64,000 nt of DNA from Acidobacteriota bacterium (GCA_021781455.1 JAJXWV010000024.1:1-64000), one strand, 5' to 3'; positions 23,748-32,336 are shown, counted from the first letter of the stretch. The notes: generated from the sequence alone by a model not told the origin. Program-made: numbers and translations.

Positions 23748-25466
23748 TCACCGCACCGCGCCGGCCGGCTGCGGCGCCGTCTCCATGGCGCGCACCGACT
23801 CCGCCACCTCGGCCTCGCCCAACTCGACGCTCTCCCGCGGATGGGCGAAGAAGTAACCCTGGATCAGCTCGATTCCCAGGTCGCGGCAGGTCTCGAACTC
23901 CTCCTGCGTCTCGATGCCCTCGGCCAGCGTGGTGGCGTTGATCTTCCCCGCCAGGTCGACCAGCATCCGCACCAGGTCCTGCTTGATCGGCTCCGACGAC
24001 AGCGTCGAGACCAGGCTCTTGGTCACCTTCAGGTAGTCGGGGGCCAGCGCGGCGATCGCTTCCAGCGAGGCGTAGCCGGAGCCGGCATCGTCGATGGCGA
24101 TCTCGATGCCCTTCTCGCGGAACTCCTCGAGCAACCCGCGGAATACGCGGTAGTCCTCGATGGCGGCGCGCTCGGTCAGCTCGAAGACGAATGCGCCGCG
24201 GTGCTCGGAGAAGAAGCTGACCATCTCGTGCAGTTTCAGCTCCTCGCCGAACATCTCCGCCTCGAGGTTGAGGAGGAACTTGCGATTGCGAAGGTCCATG
24301 TGCCGCAGGCGCTTCAGCGCGCAGTCGAGGGCGATGGCCTCCAGGGCCCACGCCAGTTTGGACTCCCGCGCGAACGAGAAGAGCATGTCGGAATTGCGGA
24401 ACGACGAGTGCGCCGGCCCGCGCGTGAGGATCTCGTAGCCGAAGATCGTGGCATCCCGGGCCCGCACGATCGGCTGGAAGAGGGTGGTCAGCCGCTTGCG
24501 CCGGATGATGTCGCGCAGCTCACGCGTGAGCTGTTTTCGGCGCTGCTGCTCGGCGTCGCGCACAGCGTCCGCGGCGATCTGCATGCCGTGGTAGATCTGG
24601 CGCTCGAGCCGGATCTGGGGCCGGTACTCGATCCGCGCCGCCCCGACATAGAAGCCGATCTGTTCCGGATGCATGTTCGGAAAGCGTTGCCGAAGCGTGT
24701 CGATGAGCTTCTGCCTGAGGTCGGCGGCCATGGCGTCGGCGGCCGCCTCGGCCGAGAGATCCTGTCCGCGCGTCTGGTGGAAGACGTAGAAGCTCGACCC
24801 GCCGACGCGCTGGGCCGCGAGGATGGCGTTGTGAAAGCGCTCCTTCGACTCGGCCGTCACCACTTCGCTGACGCGGCGCAGAAATTCGTCGAAGAAGGCC
24901 CATCCGTATTCGACCTCGATGCTCTCGAACTGCTCGATGTCGATGAAGACGATCCCGATCTCGCCCTGCTCGATGAGTGTTTCCTTGACCCGGTTGATGA
25001 TGACCGGCACCGTCGGGAATCCGCTGGCACGGTCGAACAGCAGGCTCTCGAAACCGCTGCGCCCCCCCTCTGGCCGTGGCTCCCGCGCCGGCTGGCGTGA
25101 CAGAAGAGCACGCACGCGCTTCACGACCTGGTCGCGGTCGAATGGCTTGACCAGGTAGTCGTCCGCGCCGACCTGCAGTCCAGTGAGGCGATCCTTCACG
25201 TCGCCACGCGCTGTGATCAGGACAACCGCGATCCCGGAGGTCCGCTGCACGTTCTTGAGCGCCTGGCAGACCTCCCAGCCGCTGCGCTTTGGCATGATCA
25301 CATCGAGGAGCGCCACGTCGGGCAGCCGCGCCTGCGCCAGGGCGAGCGCTTCTTCCCCGTCCGCGGCCACGATCATTTCGCAATCGAGAGCTCGCAGATA
25401 GGACTTCAGCAGCATGACGACATCTTCGTTGTCGTCTGCGATCAGCAGCAGCGGGCGGTCACCCAT
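23748..25466 (-). CDS. Response regulator with degenerate GGDEF and EAL domains
   Basis: A 572-residue protein. Residues 1-125 are a receiver domain (acidic pair DD near 11, phospho-Asp in ALLDVIMP, Lys in LVKPFDRD). Residues about 145-300 are GGDEF-like, but the signature reads GGSSF, so cyclase activity is unlikely. Residues 320-560 are an EAL domain with YEILTRG in the EAL position, NLEAE, ELTERA, DDAGSGYASLE and LAEGIET, so most phosphodiesterase metal ligands are present. It is predicted to degrade or sense c-di-GMP in response to phosphorylation. No cognate kinase is adjacent. Confidence 0.92.
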   Translation of the reverse strand: MGDRPLLLIADDNEDVVMLLKSYLRALDCEMIVAADGEEALALAQARLPDVALLDVIMPKRSGWEVCQALKNVQRTSGIAVVLITARGDVKDRLTGLQVGADDYLVKPFDRDQVVKRVRALLSRQPAREPRPEGGRSGFESLLFDRASGFPTVPVIINRVKETLIEQGEIGIVFIDIEQFESIEVEYGWAFFDEFLRRVSEVVTAESKERFHNAILAAQRVGGSSFYVFHQTRGQDLSAEAAADAMAADLRQKLIDTLRQRFPNMHPEQIGFYVGAARIEYRPQIRLERQIYHGMQIAADAVRDAEQQRRKQLTRELRDIIRRKRLTTLFQPIVRARDATIFGYEILTRGPAHSSFRNSDMLFSFARESKLAWALEAIALDCALKRLRHMDLRNRKFLLNLEAEMFGEELKLHEMVSFFSEHRGAFVFELTERAAIEDYRVFRGLLEEFREKGIEIAIDDAGSGYASLEAIAALAPDYLKVTKSLVSTLSSEPIKQDLVRMLVDLAGKINATTLAEGIETQEEFETCRDLGIELIQGYFFAHPRESVELGEAEVAESVRAMETAPQPAGAVR

Positions 25467-25972
25467 GGCTGGGTTCGGAAGTGTGCGTAAAACAGGCCAA
25501 GGCGGAAGGTAGTTTATCCCCGCGCCACCTGCCGCCCGGATCCCGCGCTGACGCTTCCAGGAAACTCCCTGTGTTTATGCGGGTTCTGGCGTTCGTTGCC
25601 CTTCTCCCCGCCAGCGGGGAGAAGGTGCCGAAGGCGGATAAGGGGTCTCCTTTTGCGCGAGAACGAGACCCCTCGCCCCGGCCCTCTCCATGCTGCGGCG
25701 GGGGGCGAACCATCGAACGTTTCTTCGCTCCGGTGTTGCGCCTCCGCGCGATTCGAGTGCTCGGGATGACAAGTTGGATGACAAGTCGCGGCGGCCGCGA
25801 TCGGGCCCGTTCTTCGCTAGGGATTTCCCGTCCGCGTGGTACGGCCGTTCGGTGACGCAATCCGCAGAGGCATCGTGACTTGCTCCGCTGCCGGCCCGTG
25901 AATGCGCCATCGGCCGAGGAACAGCTGTTGTGCTAACGTTGCGTCCCCTCAGCGCGGCACCGGGAGAGGTCA
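25467..25972. repeat. 506-nt divergent intergenic region with full family A element (25548-25775)
   Basis: GCTGACGCTTCCAGGAAACT, CCTTCTCCCCGCCAGCGGGG and the GGGGTCTCC/GAGACCCCTC pair match the copies at 1795-2017 and 41213-41430, including the flank CGATTCGAGTGCTCGGGATGACA. The remaining 200 nt before the mutase gene show no gene; the mutase Shine-Dalgarno is GGGAGAGG. Confidence 0.85.
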
Positions 25973-27376
25973 ATGATCAAATTCGGCACGTCGGGCTGGC
26001 GTGGCATCATCGGCGAGGATTTCACCTTCGACAACGTCCGGATCGCCACCCAGGGCATCGCAAACTACCTCAAAAATTCAGGACAGAAGGGCTCCGGCGT
26101 CGTCGTCGCCTACGACACGAGGTTCCTTTCCGAAAAGTTCGCCGCGGAGGCTTCGAAGATCCTGGCCTTCAACGGTATCCAGACCTTCCTCTGCACGCGC
26201 GACGTACCGACCCCATGCGCGGCCTTCGAGACGGTGCGCCGGAAAGCGATGGGAGCGATCAACTTCACCGCCTCGCACAATCCGCCCGAGTACAACGGCC
26301 TGAAGTTCTCGACCTCGAACGGAGCCCCCGCGTTGCCCGAGGTCACCGAGGCCATCGAGAGCGAGATCCACACGCTCGAGGAGAAGCACGAGCGCATCGA
26401 CGTCTATGACGTTCCGGAGCTGATCGAGACGATCGACCCGAAGGACCGCTACCTCAACGAGCTGCGGCAGAAGATCGACATCGAAACGATCCGCAAGAGC
26501 GGCCTGCGCATCGCCATCGACACGCTCTACGGCACTTCCCGCGATTACCTCGACTACTTCCTCATCGAAGCGGGCGTCGATGTGAAGACGATTCACAACT
26601 ATCGCGACCCGTACTTCGGCGGTTTCTCGCCCGAATGCAGCGAGAAAAATCTGGGCGACCTGCGCAAGGTCGTGGAAAACGAGAAATACGACCTCGGCCT
26701 CTCGACCGACGGCGACGCCGACCGCTTCGGCATCATCGACGACCGCAATCGCTTCGTCTCCCCGAACATGGTCATCGCGCTGGTGGCGCTCTACCTGAAG
26801 CGCTATCGCAACATCCCGGGAGGGCTGGCCCGCTCCGTGGCCACCACCCATCTCATCGACGCGATCGGAAAGAAACTCGACGTGCCGGTCTACGAGACGC
26901 CGGTCGGCTTCAAGTACATCGGCGAGCTGATTCTGGAAGACAAGATCGCCCTCGGCGGCGAGGAGAGCGCCGGCATGTCGATGTACCGCCACCTTCCGGA
27001 GAAGGACGGCGTCCTGGCCTGCCTGCTCGTCGCGGAGATGGTGGCCCGGACCGGGAAGAAGCTCGGTGAGCTGATCGAAGCGACGTTCCAGGAGTTCGGC
27101 TACTTCTACTCGAAGCGCGTGGACATGAAGCTCACGCCGCAGCTGAGGGACTCGCTCGCGGCCAAGCTGGCCAATCCGCCGAAAGAAGTCGACGGCCTGA
27201 CCGTGGCGAACGTGAACACCATCGACGGCGTGAAACTGGTGTTCGACGCGAACACCTGGCTGTTGTTCCGGCTCTCCGGAACCGAGCCGGTGGCCCGCAT
27301 CTACGCCGAGGCGTGCAGCCCGAAGGACCTCAAGCACGTCCTCGACGCGGGAAGAAAATTCGTGGCGCCAGCGTAG
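25973..27376 (+). CDS. Phosphoglucomutase/phosphomannomutase (alpha-D-phosphohexomutase)
   Basis: A 467-residue phosphohexomutase with the four family loops in order: phosphoserine loop TASHNPPEYNG (about residues 100-110), metal loop STDGDADRFG (about 244), sugar-binding GGEESAGMS (about 327) and phosphate-binding RLSGTEP (about 436). It interconverts hexose 1- and 6-phosphates. Substrate (glucose, mannose or glucosamine) is not clear from motifs. A good Shine-Dalgarno (GGGAGAGG) lies 5 nt before the ATG. It is followed by a word hairpin and the ferredoxin gene. Confidence 0.95.
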   Translation: MIKFGTSGWRGIIGEDFTFDNVRIATQGIANYLKNSGQKGSGVVVAYDTRFLSEKFAAEASKILAFNGIQTFLCTRDVPTPCAAFETVRRKAMGAINFTASHNPPEYNGLKFSTSNGAPALPEVTEAIESEIHTLEEKHERIDVYDVPELIETIDPKDRYLNELRQKIDIETIRKSGLRIAIDTLYGTSRDYLDYFLIEAGVDVKTIHNYRDPYFGGFSPECSEKNLGDLRKVVENEKYDLGLSTDGDADRFGIIDDRNRFVSPNMVIALVALYLKRYRNIPGGLARSVATTHLIDAIGKKLDVPVYETPVGFKYIGELILEDKIALGGEESAGMSMYRHLPEKDGVLACLLVAEMVARTGKKLGELIEATFQEFGYFYSKRVDMKLTPQLRDSLAAKLANPPKEVDGLTVANVNTIDGVKLVFDANTWLLFRLSGTEPVARIYAEACSPKDLKHVLDAGRKFVAPA

Positions 27377-27377
27377 A

Positions 27378-27484
27378 AGAGGCAGACTGCAGACCGCAGA
27401 CCGCAGACTGCAGACCGCAGTGCTGTTTCCCTTCTGTGGTCTGTGGTCCGCGGTCTGCGGTCCGCGGTCTGCGGTCTGCGGTCC
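27378..27484. repeat. Word hairpin (7-bp GACCGCA unit)
   Basis: GCAGACCGCAGACCGCAGAC on the left is answered by GTCTGCGGTCCGCGGTCTGC on the right, with a loop of about 20 nt. Related words are at 30393-30468 (one arm only) and 56771-56880. Confidence 0.85.
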
Positions 27485-27490
27485 GACCCA

Positions 27491-27838
27491 ATGAAATACC
27501 CCTTCCAAAAGCACTTCCTCGTCTGCACGGGCGAACGATGCAACAACCCGGACCGGGGCATCGAGCGCGGAGAGTTCATCCGCGACGATTTGAAGGATCT
27601 CAATCGAGAGCGCGGGCGGAAATCGGTCGTGCGCGTTTGTTCCGTCTCGTGTCTCGATCTGTGCGATCACGGGCCGAACATGATCATCGACGGTGACGTC
27701 TACTCGCACCTGACCCGCGAGCTCGCCAAAGAGGTCTACTCCGGCGTGATGGGCGACGGCCCGCGCCGCGACGACCTGCAGCTGACGGTCGAGGAATTCG
27801 AGACTGGCGGCAGCAAAGCGGTGAAGAAGAAGCGATAG
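27491..27838 (+). CDS. Thioredoxin-like [2Fe-2S] ferredoxin
   Basis: A 115-residue ferredoxin of the thioredoxin-fold type. Four cysteine positions suit a 2Fe-2S cluster: C12 and C17 in VCTGERCNN, then CSVSCLDLC further on. HGPNMIIDGDVYSHLT is the usual C-terminal part of the fold. It is a small cytoplasmic electron carrier; partners are not shown by context. The ATG at 27491 is used because the longer track frame (27443) translates the word hairpin. Confidence 0.88.
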   Translation: MKYPFQKHFLVCTGERCNNPDRGIERGEFIRDDLKDLNRERGRKSVVRVCSVSCLDLCDHGPNMIIDGDVYSHLTRELAKEVYSGVMGDGPRRDDLQLTVEEFETGGSKAVKKKR

Positions 27839-27954
27839 CGGGCGCATCCGAGGCTCTGCGGCAACGACGGCGGCGCCTTCACCCAGAGCTGTGGAGAGCC
27901 GCGACGCTATTCGCAGGTCACGTGGATCTGCGCTCTTCCGCCGTCGCCACGAGA

Positions 27955-28210
27955 TCAAGGCGGCGCAGCCGTCAAGGCGGCGTAGCCGTCAAGGCGGCGT
28001 AGCCGCCGACAGAATTTAGCGGCGGCCGTCAGGCCGCCGGAGCAAGCAATCGCATCAGCGTACGAGGGCACGAAGTGCCCGACAGAAACTGGCAGAACAG
28101 ACACAATGATCTGTCGCGCGCTTCGCGTGCTCGGACGCTGGTTTGGGCTGATCGGACGGCGGCCTGACGGCCGCCGCTAAATTCTGTCGGCGGCTGCGCC
28201 GCCTCGACAA
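27955..28210. repeat. Family F element (opposite orientation) with three short tandem copies at one end
   Basis: AAGGCGGCGTAGCCGTC occurs three times in tandem (variants), then AGAATTTAGCGGCGGCCGTC, the shared core GCATCAGCGTACGAGGGCAC with GAAGTGCCCGACAG, and the complementary end CGGCCGCCGCTAAATTCTGT. It occupies most of the 392-nt gap between the ferredoxin gene and ftsY; no ORF is supported there. Confidence 0.85.
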
Positions 28211-28231
28211 AGGCCCGTCTGCGCTCGACGC

Positions 28232-29158
28232 TCACGCCTCGAACAGCGTGTCCACGTATGCCTGCGGGTCGAAGGGGATCAGATCGTCGGCGCCCTCGCC
28301 CACCCCGATGAATTTCACCGGGATGTCGAACTGCCGCATGATCGAAAGGATCACGCCGCCTTTGGCGGTTCCGTCGAGTTTCGTCACGACCATGCCGGTC
28401 AGCTTCGCCGCTTCCAGGAAGGCCTCGGCCTGATTGACGCCGTTCTGTCCGGTCGTCCCGTCGAGGACCAGCAGCGTCTCGTGGGGCGCGCCCGGCAGTT
28501 CCTTCTCGATGACGCGCCGCACCTTGGACAGCTCCTGCATCAGATGGGCTTTGTTGTGCAGCCGGCCGGCGGTGTCGATCAGCACGACATCGGTGCCACG
28601 CGATTTCGCGGCGGTGATCGTGTCATGCGCCACCGCGGCCGGATCCGATCCCGCCTTGTGCTTGACCATCGGCACGCCGACGCGGTCAGCCCACATCTGC
28701 AGCTGTTCGATGGCCGCGGCGCGGAAGGTGTCGGCAGCGCCGAGCAGAACGCTCTTCCCTTCGCCCTTCCAGCGCGCGGCGAGCTTGGCAATCGTGGTGG
28801 TCTTGCCGGTGCCGTTGACGCCCACGACGAGGATCACGAACGGTCTGGCCCTCGAAAGGTCGATCGTGGCGATCTGTCGCTCCGGGATGAGGGCCCGGGT
28901 CTCGTCGCGGATGACCTGGCCGAGTCGATCCATGGAAGTGATCTTCTCGTCGCGAACGCGTCCCTCGACGCGGCCGACGATCGACATGGTCAGCTCGGCC
29001 CCGACATCGGCCCCGAGCAACCCTTCCTCGAGCCCGTCGATGGCGTGTTTGTCGATCGGAAGGTCGGGCGTCATCGCCTCTTTGACCTTCTCGATGATCT
29101 CGGTGTGGGTCATGAAGAGCCCACGTTTGAGTTTCTGGAAGATTGATTGATCCGACAT
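28232..29158 (-). CDS. ftsY: Signal recognition particle receptor FtsY
   Basis: A 308-residue SRP GTPase. The NG domain is complete: a helical N region (about 1-95), G1 GVNGTGKTTTIAKLA, DTFRAAAIEQL, G3 DTAGRLHNKA, G4 TKLDGTAKGG and the closing GVGEGADDLIPFD. The acidic membrane-targeting A domain of E. coli FtsY is absent, as in many bacteria. It receives SRP-ribosome complexes at the inner membrane. It is followed on the same strand by the family F element and preceded by an 8-bp word hairpin. Confidence 0.96.
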   Translation of the reverse strand: MSDQSIFQKLKRGLFMTHTEIIEKVKEAMTPDLPIDKHAIDGLEEGLLGADVGAELTMSIVGRVEGRVRDEKITSMDRLGQVIRDETRALIPERQIATIDLSRARPFVILVVGVNGTGKTTTIAKLAARWKGEGKSVLLGAADTFRAAAIEQLQMWADRVGVPMVKHKAGSDPAAVAHDTITAAKSRGTDVVLIDTAGRLHNKAHLMQELSKVRRVIEKELPGAPHETLLVLDGTTGQNGVNQAEAFLEAAKLTGMVVTKLDGTAKGGVILSIMRQFDIPVKFIGVGEGADDLIPFDPQAYVDTLFEA

Positions 29159-29179
29159 TGGATTGGTTCTGAAGTGATG

Positions 29180-29292
29180 AACGGGTTACGCGGTTACGTG
29201 GTTGCGCGGTTGCGCGGTTACGTGGTGTAAGAGCGGATCGCGAAGCTCGCACACCGCGCAACCGCGGAACCGCGCAACCTCGCAACCGCTTG
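29180..29292. repeat. Word hairpin (8-bp GGTTACGC unit) between the AAA+ gene and ftsY
   Basis: GGGTTACGCGGTTACGTGGT with further GGTTGCGC units on the left; CGCGCAACCTCGCAACCGC and similar units on the right. The period is 8 bp. Related words are at 48973-49053. Confidence 0.8.
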
Positions 29293-29308
29293 GGTGGGCG
29301 GCGGGCAG

Positions 29309-30373
29309 TTATCTTTTCAACGCTCCTTCCCGATTGGACATCGACGACTTCACCATCTCCTCGTCGATGGTGATGACGCGCTGGCCGCCGTCGTTGGGGT
29401 CGAACTCCAGGTGCCGGATGACCCGGCGGAAGGTCTCCCGCAAGGCGCGTGCGCCGAGGCGCTTCTGGCGTGAGGCGTCCCAGGCGATGGCCACGAGAGC
29501 GCCGCGCGTGATCTGCAGGTCGACGCCGAAGCGGGTGAAGTATTCGCGCGAGGTGCGGAAAATCGAGGCATCGGGCTCGACGAAAATCCGCGAGAGGTCC
29601 TTCTCCGTCAGATCGTTGAGCACCACGATCGACTCGAATCGCGAGATGAACTGCGGGGTCATGCCGTATCGGAAGAGGTCGTCGTACTTGAGGTACTCCC
29701 GCAACTGGAACGGCAGCTCCTCGCGCACCTCGCCCGATGCCGACACCACCACGACCGGTTTCATCGGCTGCACGTCCTGTCCGATCACGGCCCGGCGCAG
29801 GACGCTGTCATAGAGATCCTCGAACGCCCCACCCGTCACGAACAACATGCCGGATGAGTTGACGGAGACGGTCTCGCCTTCCACCTCGAACTCGACGTTC
29901 TCGTTCTCCATCAGCGTCAGCAGCGCTTCCTGGGCGACGATTCCCCGGACGTTCGGCTGCGAGCCGACGTTCGCGCGGATCTTGTCGACTTCGTCGATGA
30001 ATACGATCCCGCTGGCGACCGAGCCGAGGAGCTCCTGGCGCGATGCGCCCGCTCCCATCAGCGATTTCGCGTTGTCGTACAGCCGCCCCAGCAGGAGTTT
30101 TCCGTACCCGGCCCTCTCCTCGGCGAGGACGTTGGCGTTGATGCGAACGACGTTCGCCAGGCCGCCCACCCCCGAGCGCATGAGGAAGTGCTCGACTGCG
30201 CGCATGATCGTCGTCTTGCCGGAGCCGGAGTTGCCGATCAGCAGGATGTTCGGCGCGGGATGCCCGACCAGGTGCTTGACGACCGCGACCGAGATCTCGC
30301 GGATGGCTTCATCCTGCCCGAGCACAGTCTTCTGCAGCTCGTCGAAGACGTCTTTGGGGCGGAGGGGAAACAT
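29309..30373 (-). CDS. ClpX-like AAA+ ATPase lacking the zinc-binding domain
   Basis: A 354-residue AAA+ protein whose core resembles ClpX: Walker A LLIGNSGSGKTT (about 45-56), a loop AEERAGYGKLLLGRLYDNA in the position of ClpX pore loop 1, Walker B GIVFIDEVDKI, a pore-region block LLTLMENENVEFE and the sensor/arginine-finger region TPQFISRFESIVVL. The ClpX N-terminal zinc finger is absent. No clpP is adjacent, and the ClpP-docking IGF loop is not obvious. It may act as a stand-alone unfoldase or remodelling factor; the target is unknown. Confidence 0.85.
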   Translation of the reverse strand: MFPLRPKDVFDELQKTVLGQDEAIREISVAVVKHLVGHPAPNILLIGNSGSGKTTIMRAVEHFLMRSGVGGLANVVRINANVLAEERAGYGKLLLGRLYDNAKSLMGAGASRQELLGSVASGIVFIDEVDKIRANVGSQPNVRGIVAQEALLTLMENENVEFEVEGETVSVNSSGMLFVTGGAFEDLYDSVLRRAVIGQDVQPMKPVVVVSASGEVREELPFQLREYLKYDDLFRYGMTPQFISRFESIVVLNDLTEKDLSRIFVEPDASIFRTSREYFTRFGVDLQITRGALVAIAWDASRQKRLGARALRETFRRVIRHLEFDPNDGGQRVITIDEEMVKSSMSNREGALKR

Positions 30374-30726
30374 GCGCCGCGTATTCTACGGGATGAGGCA
30401 GACCGCGGACCGCGGACCGCGGACCGCAGACCGCAGACCGCAGACAACGGACCGCGGGCCAAACCAGCGGAAGGCCCGTCACTCTGAGCCGGCGTAACCG
30501 CGGGGACGGGCGGGAGCGGTGGAGCGCGGCGAAGAGTCTCTTACCGGAACGATCAGTAGGGTTGAGACTCTTCGCCGCGCTGCCCCGCTCCACCCTCCCG
30601 CCCGTCCACCGCCCCCGCGGCTTCGCCGGCTCAGAGTGACGGGAGACGCGGCTCTCCCTGGTGTGGGGCGGACTTTCGAGCCCGGGAGGAAGGGCAGGCT
30701 GGAAAGCCTGCCCCACACGGTCTGGC
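30374..30726. repeat. 353-nt gene-free region: GACCGCA words, family E hairpin, family C dyad
   Basis: 30393-30468 holds direct GACCGCG/GACCGCA heptamers without a clear complementary arm. 30472-30655 is a family E hairpin (GTCACTCTGAGCCGGCG, then GGAGCGCGGCGAAGAGTCTC, each with its complement). 30660-30720 is bounded by GTGTGGGGC and GCCCCACAC with the family C core GGGCAGGCTGGAAAGCCTGC. No ORF is credible. Confidence 0.85.
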
Positions 30727-31344
30727 TCACCGCACCAGCGAGAATCCGACGGCGATGAGCAGCACGAGCACGATGGCCACCGAGATGTAGAAGGCCTGCA
30801 CCGTGGCGCGGTGCATGTTCACGCTCTCCCGAAGCTCGCCGAGGAGGTACTGAAAATACTCGATGCGAGGGCTTACGGTGCCCACCCGTTCCTCGGCTTG
30901 CGGATAGAGAACCTGATTGATCTCGGGGATGAGAACGACCGGGAGGAATGTCGCCCCTCCGCGCCGGACAATGAAGGCGTCCAGCGAGTCGTTGTACGGC
31001 TGATCGCCGTCGACGACGAGGCAATGGTAGACGGTCGTCAACTGCAGGATCGAGAGCGCCTTATCCTGGAAGCTCTTCGCCTTGTATGTGTTGACGACGG
31101 CCTCGGAGGTCTGCCGCAGGATGCGCTCGTTGAGCTCCGGGATGCGCGTGAAGATGAAGATCGTCTCGCCCGAAGCTACTGAGATCTTTTCCGGCCGGCG
31201 GAAGATGATCTCGCCGAACTGCTGCCACTCCTCGATCGGCTGGCCGGTGGTGAAGCCTTCCTCGCGGATGCGATCCATCAGCCGGGTAACGACATCGGTT
31301 CCTGCGGGGGACTCGATCGGCTTCTCAGCTTTGAGCTCTTGCAT
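30727..31344 (-). CDS. Unknown protein with C-terminal membrane anchor
   Basis: A 205-residue protein I do not recognise. The first roughly 175 residues are soluble and mixed alpha/beta (segments GETIFIFTRIPELNERIL, FLPVVLIPEINQVLYPQ). The C terminus is a single hydrophobic segment, FYISVAIVLVLLIAVGFSLV, followed by only Arg, so the topology is tail-anchored. The ATG has an AGGA Shine-Dalgarno and lies inside the 3' end of the response regulator gene (20-nt overlap), so the two are translationally coupled and probably work together. Homologues would decide its role. Confidence 0.75.
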   Translation of the reverse strand: MQELKAEKPIESPAGTDVVTRLMDRIREEGFTTGQPIEEWQQFGEIIFRRPEKISVASGETIFIFTRIPELNERILRQTSEAVVNTYKAKSFQDKALSILQLTTVYHCLVVDGDQPYNDSLDAFIVRRGGATFLPVVLIPEINQVLYPQAEERVGTVSPRIEYFQYLLGELRESVNMHRATVQAFYISVAIVLVLLIAVGFSLVR

Positions 31345-31684
31345 ATTTCCTGACGAGACGAATCAGATCCTCGAATTCAAAAGGTTTGCCCATGTAGTCG
31401 TCGGCGCCGCAAATTCGAGCCTTTTCCGCCACGTCGCGGTCCCCCGAGAGCACGATATACGGAATCTCGCGCGTTTCCGGCTGCGCTTTGAGCGCGCTAC
31501 AGAGTGCCTCGCCTCCCATCCCTTTGATGGTCAGGTCGGCGAAGATCAAGGACGGCTTCAGCTCTGTGGCCCGCTGGAGCGCGGTCTGCCCGTCGGAGAC
31601 GACTTCGGAGCGTTCGCCGCTCCTCTGCAGGACGAGCGTGATCAGGCGCGCCACCTGCGGGTCGTCTTCCACGATCAGTATCAC
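31325..31684 (-). CDS. Single-domain response regulator (CheY-like)
   Basis: A receiver domain of about 119 residues and nothing else. It has ILIVEDD (acidic pair), phospho-acceptor Asp in IFADLTIKGMGG, the Ser switch in IVLSGD, and Lys in YMGKPFEFED. There is no ATG; I take the second of two adjacent GTG codons (31684), which has GAGG 5 nt upstream. The 3' end overlaps the tail-anchored protein gene, its likely partner. No histidine kinase is present nearby. Confidence 0.85.
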   Translation of the reverse strand: MILIVEDDPQVARLITLVLQRSGERSEVVSDGQTALQRATELKPSLIFADLTIKGMGGEALCSALKAQPETREIPYIVLSGDRDVAEKARICGADDYMGKPFEFEDLIRLVRKYARAQS

Positions 31685-31723
31685 CACAACCTCTTTGTCC
31701 CTGAGGCGCCGCTCAGCGAAGGA

Positions 31724-31797
31724 GAACCAGCGGGCAGCGGGTAGCGGGCAGGGTCGGTCTCCTGTTCCCTGCACGCTGCACGCTGCCCGCTCAGGAC
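31724..31797. repeat. Word hairpin (GGGCAGC units) at the vanZ 3' end
   Basis: GGGCAGCGGGTAGCGGGCAG on one side and CTGCACGCTGCACGCTGCCC on the other. It abuts the stop codon of the VanZ gene (31791). Confidence 0.65.
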
Positions 31798-32273
31798 TCG
31801 AACCGGATACGCACCTGCTTCCGCAGATGACCCGCCAGCGCTCCTGCCAGCGCGCCCGCGGCATTCGCGATTGCATCCGAGCCGGTCGTGACGGGAGCCG
31901 GCAGGAACGTCTGCCAGATCTCGATGGCCGCCGCGAAGACGATCCCGCCCGCCAGGGTCACCGCATACGTCCGCAGGCGCGGTCGTCCCGGCGCGTCGAG
32001 AGCGACGAAGGCCAGAAAGCCCCACGGCATGAAGAAAAGCACGTTCGCCGCGACCGGCCAGAGGATGGCCAGGGCGGTCGTGAAGGTGAGCGTTCCCTTC
32101 TGCTCGTCGCTCACCACCCGCATCACCAGCTCTTCGGACGAGCCCTTCGGCCGCACATAGGCCCGCCCCGAAAGAACGACGTAGAACGCGATCATGGCGA
32201 CGGAAACGAGGACGAGCAACGCCACCGTGACGCCCTTCGGCACCCGAATGACTCGCACTGCCCCTTTTCCCAT
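31791..32273 (-). CDS. VanZ-family membrane protein
   Basis: A 160-residue protein with four hydrophobic segments (about 9-28, 60-80, 88-115, 130-150). FFMPWGFLAFVAL and AAIEIWQTFLP..GSDAIANAAGALAG are the VanZ-family signatures. VanZ-like proteins are linked to glycopeptide or antimicrobial tolerance and envelope functions in some bacteria; no vancomycin cluster is here, so the role is unknown. There is no Shine-Dalgarno; a GATAAT box ends 8 nt before the ATG, suggesting a leaderless mRNA. Confidence 0.88.
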   Translation of the reverse strand: MGKGAVRVIRVPKGVTVALLVLVSVAMIAFYVVLSGRAYVRPKGSSEELVMRVVSDEQKGTLTFTTALAILWPVAANVLFFMPWGFLAFVALDAPGRPRLRTYAVTLAGGIVFAAAIEIWQTFLPAPVTTGSDAIANAAGALAGALAGHLRKQVRIRFES

Positions 32274-32281
32274 GCTGTTCG

Positions 32282-32287
32282 ATTATC
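32282..32287 (-). promoter_or_regulatory. Putative -10 box of the VanZ gene
   Basis: GATAAT, with TTGTCC 16 nt upstream as a possible -35, on the minus strand 8 nt before the ATG. Confidence 0.35.
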
Positions 32288-32336
32288 CACATGCGACAGG
32301 AGCGGACAATTGCCAGATCAATACCATGGGAACCAA

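Noticed and set aside
27378-27484. Word hairpins as CRISPR or minisatellite arrays
   Set aside because: No unique spacers; period is 7-8 bp and one arm complements the other.
26078-27958. 626-aa minus ORF opposite the phosphohexomutase
   Set aside because: Shadow of a gene with all four mutase motifs on the plus strand; includes hairpin translation.
22371-28210. Insertion sequences
   Set aside because: Family F ends look transposon-like, but no transposase or IS ORF exists in the window, so it is reported as a repeat only.
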